NCBI GenBank assembly: GCA_040219275.1
Contig: JAVJSU010000039.1
Coordinates: 124,001-188,000 of the forward strand
Reading direction: 5' to 3'
DNA length: 64,000 bases
From: JAVJSU01 sp040219275
GTDB lineage: Bacteria; Chloroflexota; Anaerolineae; Aggregatilineales; Phototrophicaceae
The translations under genes and the position numbers were made by a program. The notes beneath the pieces were generated by a model, which was given only the letters and a program-made list of their open reading frames with translations, did no database searches and was not told where the DNA came from. Shown here piece after piece: positions 61,846 through 64,000 of this stretch; position 1 is the stretch's first letter; the number at the start of each line of letters is the position of its first letter.

Positions 61846-63328
61846 CACAATGCTCACAGCCTAAGTACCATGCGAAGCCGTCGAAATCTAGCATTTCGTC
61901 CGCTTCTACCGGTCCCCACGTCCCCATATCATAGGTGGTAAGTGGCAACGCATGACTATCACTCGCCCAACCCTCTAAAATACCGTCAATCAACCGCCAT
62001 GATGCCGCGATTTCGTCTTCACGGGCAAATAAGCCAGCATCCCCCAGCAACGCATCGAGAATCAGGCGTTCATAGGCTTCTGGAATGGGATTTGCCCCGA
62101 ATGACGTGTCATAGTGAAATTCCATGTCGACAGCGCGCCCGATACGGCTATCCGGTTGCTTGGCATCAAAACGCAGGTGAATGCCCTCATCAGGTTGGAT
62201 GCAAATGGACAACGTATTCGGGATTTTGCTATCGCTGTGCTGAATATCAAACAGGTGCATAGGTGGCTGACGGAATTGAATCACGATTTCGCTGGTTTTG
62301 CGCTTTAATGCTTTACCGGAACGCATAAAAAACGGAACGCCTTGCCAGCGCCAATTATCAATATACAGCTTAAGCGCGGCATAAGTCGGTGTTTCCGACC
62401 CTTCTGCCACACCCTCTAAGTCCGAATAACCGCGATATTGTGCACGCACCGTTTCGCTGAGTTTTGCGGGGCGAATGGCGTTCATGACTTTCGCTTTTTC
62501 ATCACGCAGATGATCGGCGGAAAGCGAAATCGGCGGTTCCATCGTTGTCAATGCCAGCAATTGCATCAAGTGATTCTGGAACATATCGCGCAATATACCG
62601 GAGCCATCATAATAATCTGCCCTCCGCCCCACATCGACTGTTTCAGCAACCGTAATCTGCACGTTGCTGATAAAGTTACGATTCCAGACGGGTTCAAAAA
62701 TCGTGTTCGCAAATCGGAAAAATAGGATATTCTGTGCCGTTTCTTTACCCAGATAATGGTCAATCCGGTAAACGCGTGATTCCTTAAAGACCGTATGCAC
62801 AACCTCGTTTAGCGCCTCAGCAGACGCAGAGTCATAGCCGAACGGTTTTTCAATGATGATGCGCTTCCAGCCTTTAGTTTCGTCCTGCATATCAGTTTCT
62901 TTGAGGTTGAGCAAAATCGGCTCGTATAAAGACGGTGCAGTTGACAGATAATAAAGGCGATTAGCTTGCTTCTTTTCCCACTGATGCACAAACGCGTTTA
63001 ATTCACGATAATCGGCTTCTTCTTTTGCATTCCCCGGCACATACCAGATATGCTCAGAAAAGGTCGCCCATTGCTCATCAGTAAAACTATCCGCACTGTG
63101 TTCCTTTACACCTGCGACAACTTCCGCACGGAAATCTTCATGGCTGTATTTGGTACGCGATACACCGACCACGTTAAATTCTTCTGGCAGGCGTTTTTTG
63201 AGATAGAGGTTATACAGCGCCGGAATCAATTTACGCTGGGTCAGATCACCCGATGCGCCGAAAATGATTATCGTCACCGGATCACAAACTTCCGGTTGTT
63301 TGCTGTTAGTGCCATTCGTATTGACCAT
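61838..63328 (-). CDS. zwf: glucose-6-phosphate 1-dehydrogenase
   Basis: A 496-residue dehydrogenase that oxidises glucose-6-phosphate to 6-phosphogluconolactone with NADP (or NAD). The nucleotide site is IIFGASGDLTQRKLIPALYN near the N-terminus, then IIIEKPFGYDSASA and the active-site RIDHYLGKETAQNILFFRFA (His and Lys that bind the sugar phosphate). Length is normal. It lies nine bases downstream of gnd and overlaps pgl, so the three steps to ribulose-5-phosphate are encoded together. Confidence 0.96.
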   Translation of the reverse strand: MVNTNGTNSKQPEVCDPVTIIIFGASGDLTQRKLIPALYNLYLKKRLPEEFNVVGVSRTKYSHEDFRAEVVAGVKEHSADSFTDEQWATFSEHIWYVPGNAKEEADYRELNAFVHQWEKKQANRLYYLSTAPSLYEPILLNLKETDMQDETKGWKRIIIEKPFGYDSASAEALNEVVHTVFKESRVYRIDHYLGKETAQNILFFRFANTIFEPVWNRNFISNVQITVAETVDVGRRADYYDGSGILRDMFQNHLMQLLALTTMEPPISLSADHLRDEKAKVMNAIRPAKLSETVRAQYRGYSDLEGVAEGSETPTYAALKLYIDNWRWQGVPFFMRSGKALKRKTSEIVIQFRQPPMHLFDIQHSDSKIPNTLSICIQPDEGIHLRFDAKQPDSRIGRAVDMEFHYDTSFGANPIPEAYERLILDALLGDAGLFAREDEIAASWRLIDGILEGWASDSHALPLTTYDMGTWGPVEADEMLDFDGFAWYLGCEHCDD

Positions 63329-63337
63329 GACTCTCCC

Positions 63338-64000
63338 CTATTCCGCTTTCTTCACCGCATGACCGCCAAATTGATTCCGCATTGCCGCCAGCAATTTATC
63401 TGAATAGGCATCTTCGCGGCGGCTATAGAAACGCGCCATCAACGCCATCATAATCACCGGCGCGGGCACATCCTGATCGATTGCCTCGAAGATTGTCCAG
63501 CGACCTTCACCGGAATCGTTCACCCATCCGCGAATATCTTTCAATTCCTGATCTTCTTTAAGCGCGTTCGCCGTCAGATCGAGCAACCACGAGCGGATTA
63601 CACTCCCAAAGCGCCAGATTTCCGCCACTTGATAAAGGTCAACATCAAATTCTTTCTTGGCTTTGATGATCTCGAACCCTTCGGCATAGGCTTGCATCAT
63701 GCCATATTCGATGCCGTTATGCACCATTTTGACGAAATGTCCCGATCCCGTCGGTCCAACATGCCCCCACCCTTGATCCGGCGCAGGTGCAAGCGTTTCT
63801 AAGATCGGGCGAATATGGCTGAGTGCCTCGTCATCCCCGCCGACCATCATGCTATAGCCTTCTTTTAGCCCCCATACGCCACCACTCGTCCCCACATCAA
63901 CCAAGTGAATACCCGCTTCCTTGAGTGATTCATTATGACGAATGGTATCTTTATAATTGCTGTTGCCACCATCAATCACAATATCGCCCGCAGAAAGCAA
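63338..64000 (-). CDS. gnd: 6-phosphogluconate dehydrogenase, decarboxylating (N-terminus beyond window)
   Basis: The last 220 residues or so are visible; the N-terminal Rossmann start lies past base 64000. Motifs: DGGNSNYKDTIRHNE, VDVGTSGGVWGLKEGYSMMV and the active-site GSGHFVKMVHNGIEYGMMQA (Lys and Asn of the sugar site), then the helical C-terminal domain ending LAAMRNQFGGHAVKKAE. This is the short form (about 300 residues in full), often NAD-dependent, as opposed to the 470-residue form of E. coli. It is the first visible gene of the gnd-zwf-pgl run. Confidence 0.93.
   Translation of the reverse strand: MLSAGDIVIDGGNSNYKDTIRHNESLKEAGIHLVDVGTSGGVWGLKEGYSMMVGGDDEALSHIRPILETLAPAPDQGWGHVGPTGSGHFVKMVHNGIEYGMMQAYAEGFEIIKAKKEFDVDLYQVAEIWRFGSVIRSWLLDLTANALKEDQELKDIRGWVNDSGEGRWTIFEAIDQDVPAPVIMMALMARFYSRREDAYSDKLLAAMRNQFGGHAVKKAE

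Noticed and set aside
1..64000. CRISPR array, insertion sequence, prophage or rRNA
   Set aside because: No regularly spaced direct repeats, transposase, integrase or rRNA-like sequence was seen in the window.

Overview
The window reads as a chromosomal segment of a moderate-GC (about 50%) heterotrophic bacterium, most likely a member of the Chloroflexota (Anaerolineae-like). I infer this from gene style: large kinase-ATPase-TPR mosaic proteins, stand-alone TPR proteins, a secreted serpin, several ABC exporter pairs, and substrate-binding proteins with non-lipobox signal peptides. No rRNA, intact tRNA, CRISPR array, phage or insertion sequence was found. Coding density is high, and nearly every gene belongs to a family I recognise.

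Layout. 1-6310 (minus): a D-aminoacylase-type amidohydrolase cut by the window edge, a small unknown protein, and two response regulator/histidine kinase pairs arranged head to tail. 6515-12385 (minus): an orphan peptide-type substrate-binding protein, a gap of about 450 bp holding a tRNA-like remnant, a TPR protein, an acyl-CoA carboxylase carboxyltransferase subunit and a PlsC-like acyltransferase. 12465-19809: a DUF1295 membrane protein, a GNAT acetyltransferase, a two-gene membrane cluster including a Vps62-like/coiled-coil/TM protein, and a 1179-residue Ser/Thr kinase-ATPase-TPR protein. 19922-23990 (plus): an ECF sigma factor tightly linked to two polytopic membrane proteins and an ABC exporter, preceded by a good ECF-type promoter. 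24256-34520 (plus): a complete branched-chain amino-acid type ABC importer (SBP, LivH, LivM, LivG, LivF), then a peptide-type SBP with two permeases but no ATPases. 34760-38789 (plus): 2-oxoglutarate dehydrogenase E1 and E2. 38902-42562 and 46454-50172 (minus): two pairs of half-size ABC exporters, each with heterodimer-type asymmetry. Between them lie a serpin, NagA and a SIS-domain sugar isomerase/deaminase (plus). 50432-52672 (minus): a MerA/Lpd-like flavoprotein with a TVP38/TMEM64 membrane protein. 53064-58579 (plus): a complete general L-amino-acid (Aap-type) importer. 58660-61029 (minus): a secreted glycoside-hydrolase-like protein. 61123-64000 (minus): the oxidative pentose phosphate set gnd-zwf-pgl.

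Taken together the genes describe an organism living on amino acids, peptides and amino sugars, with a TCA-cycle 2-oxoglutarate dehydrogenase and an NADPH-yielding oxidative pentose phosphate branch. I did not find a clear-cut undescribed multi-gene system. The best candidates for novelty are the ECF-sigma/membrane/ABC operon, the Vps62-like membrane-anchored coiled-coil protein with its small partner, importer permeases carrying large extra domains (LivM, AapM), and the matched asymmetry in both exporter pairs. Several start codons were moved downstream of the longest possible frame where a strong ribosome binding site or signal peptide decided it.
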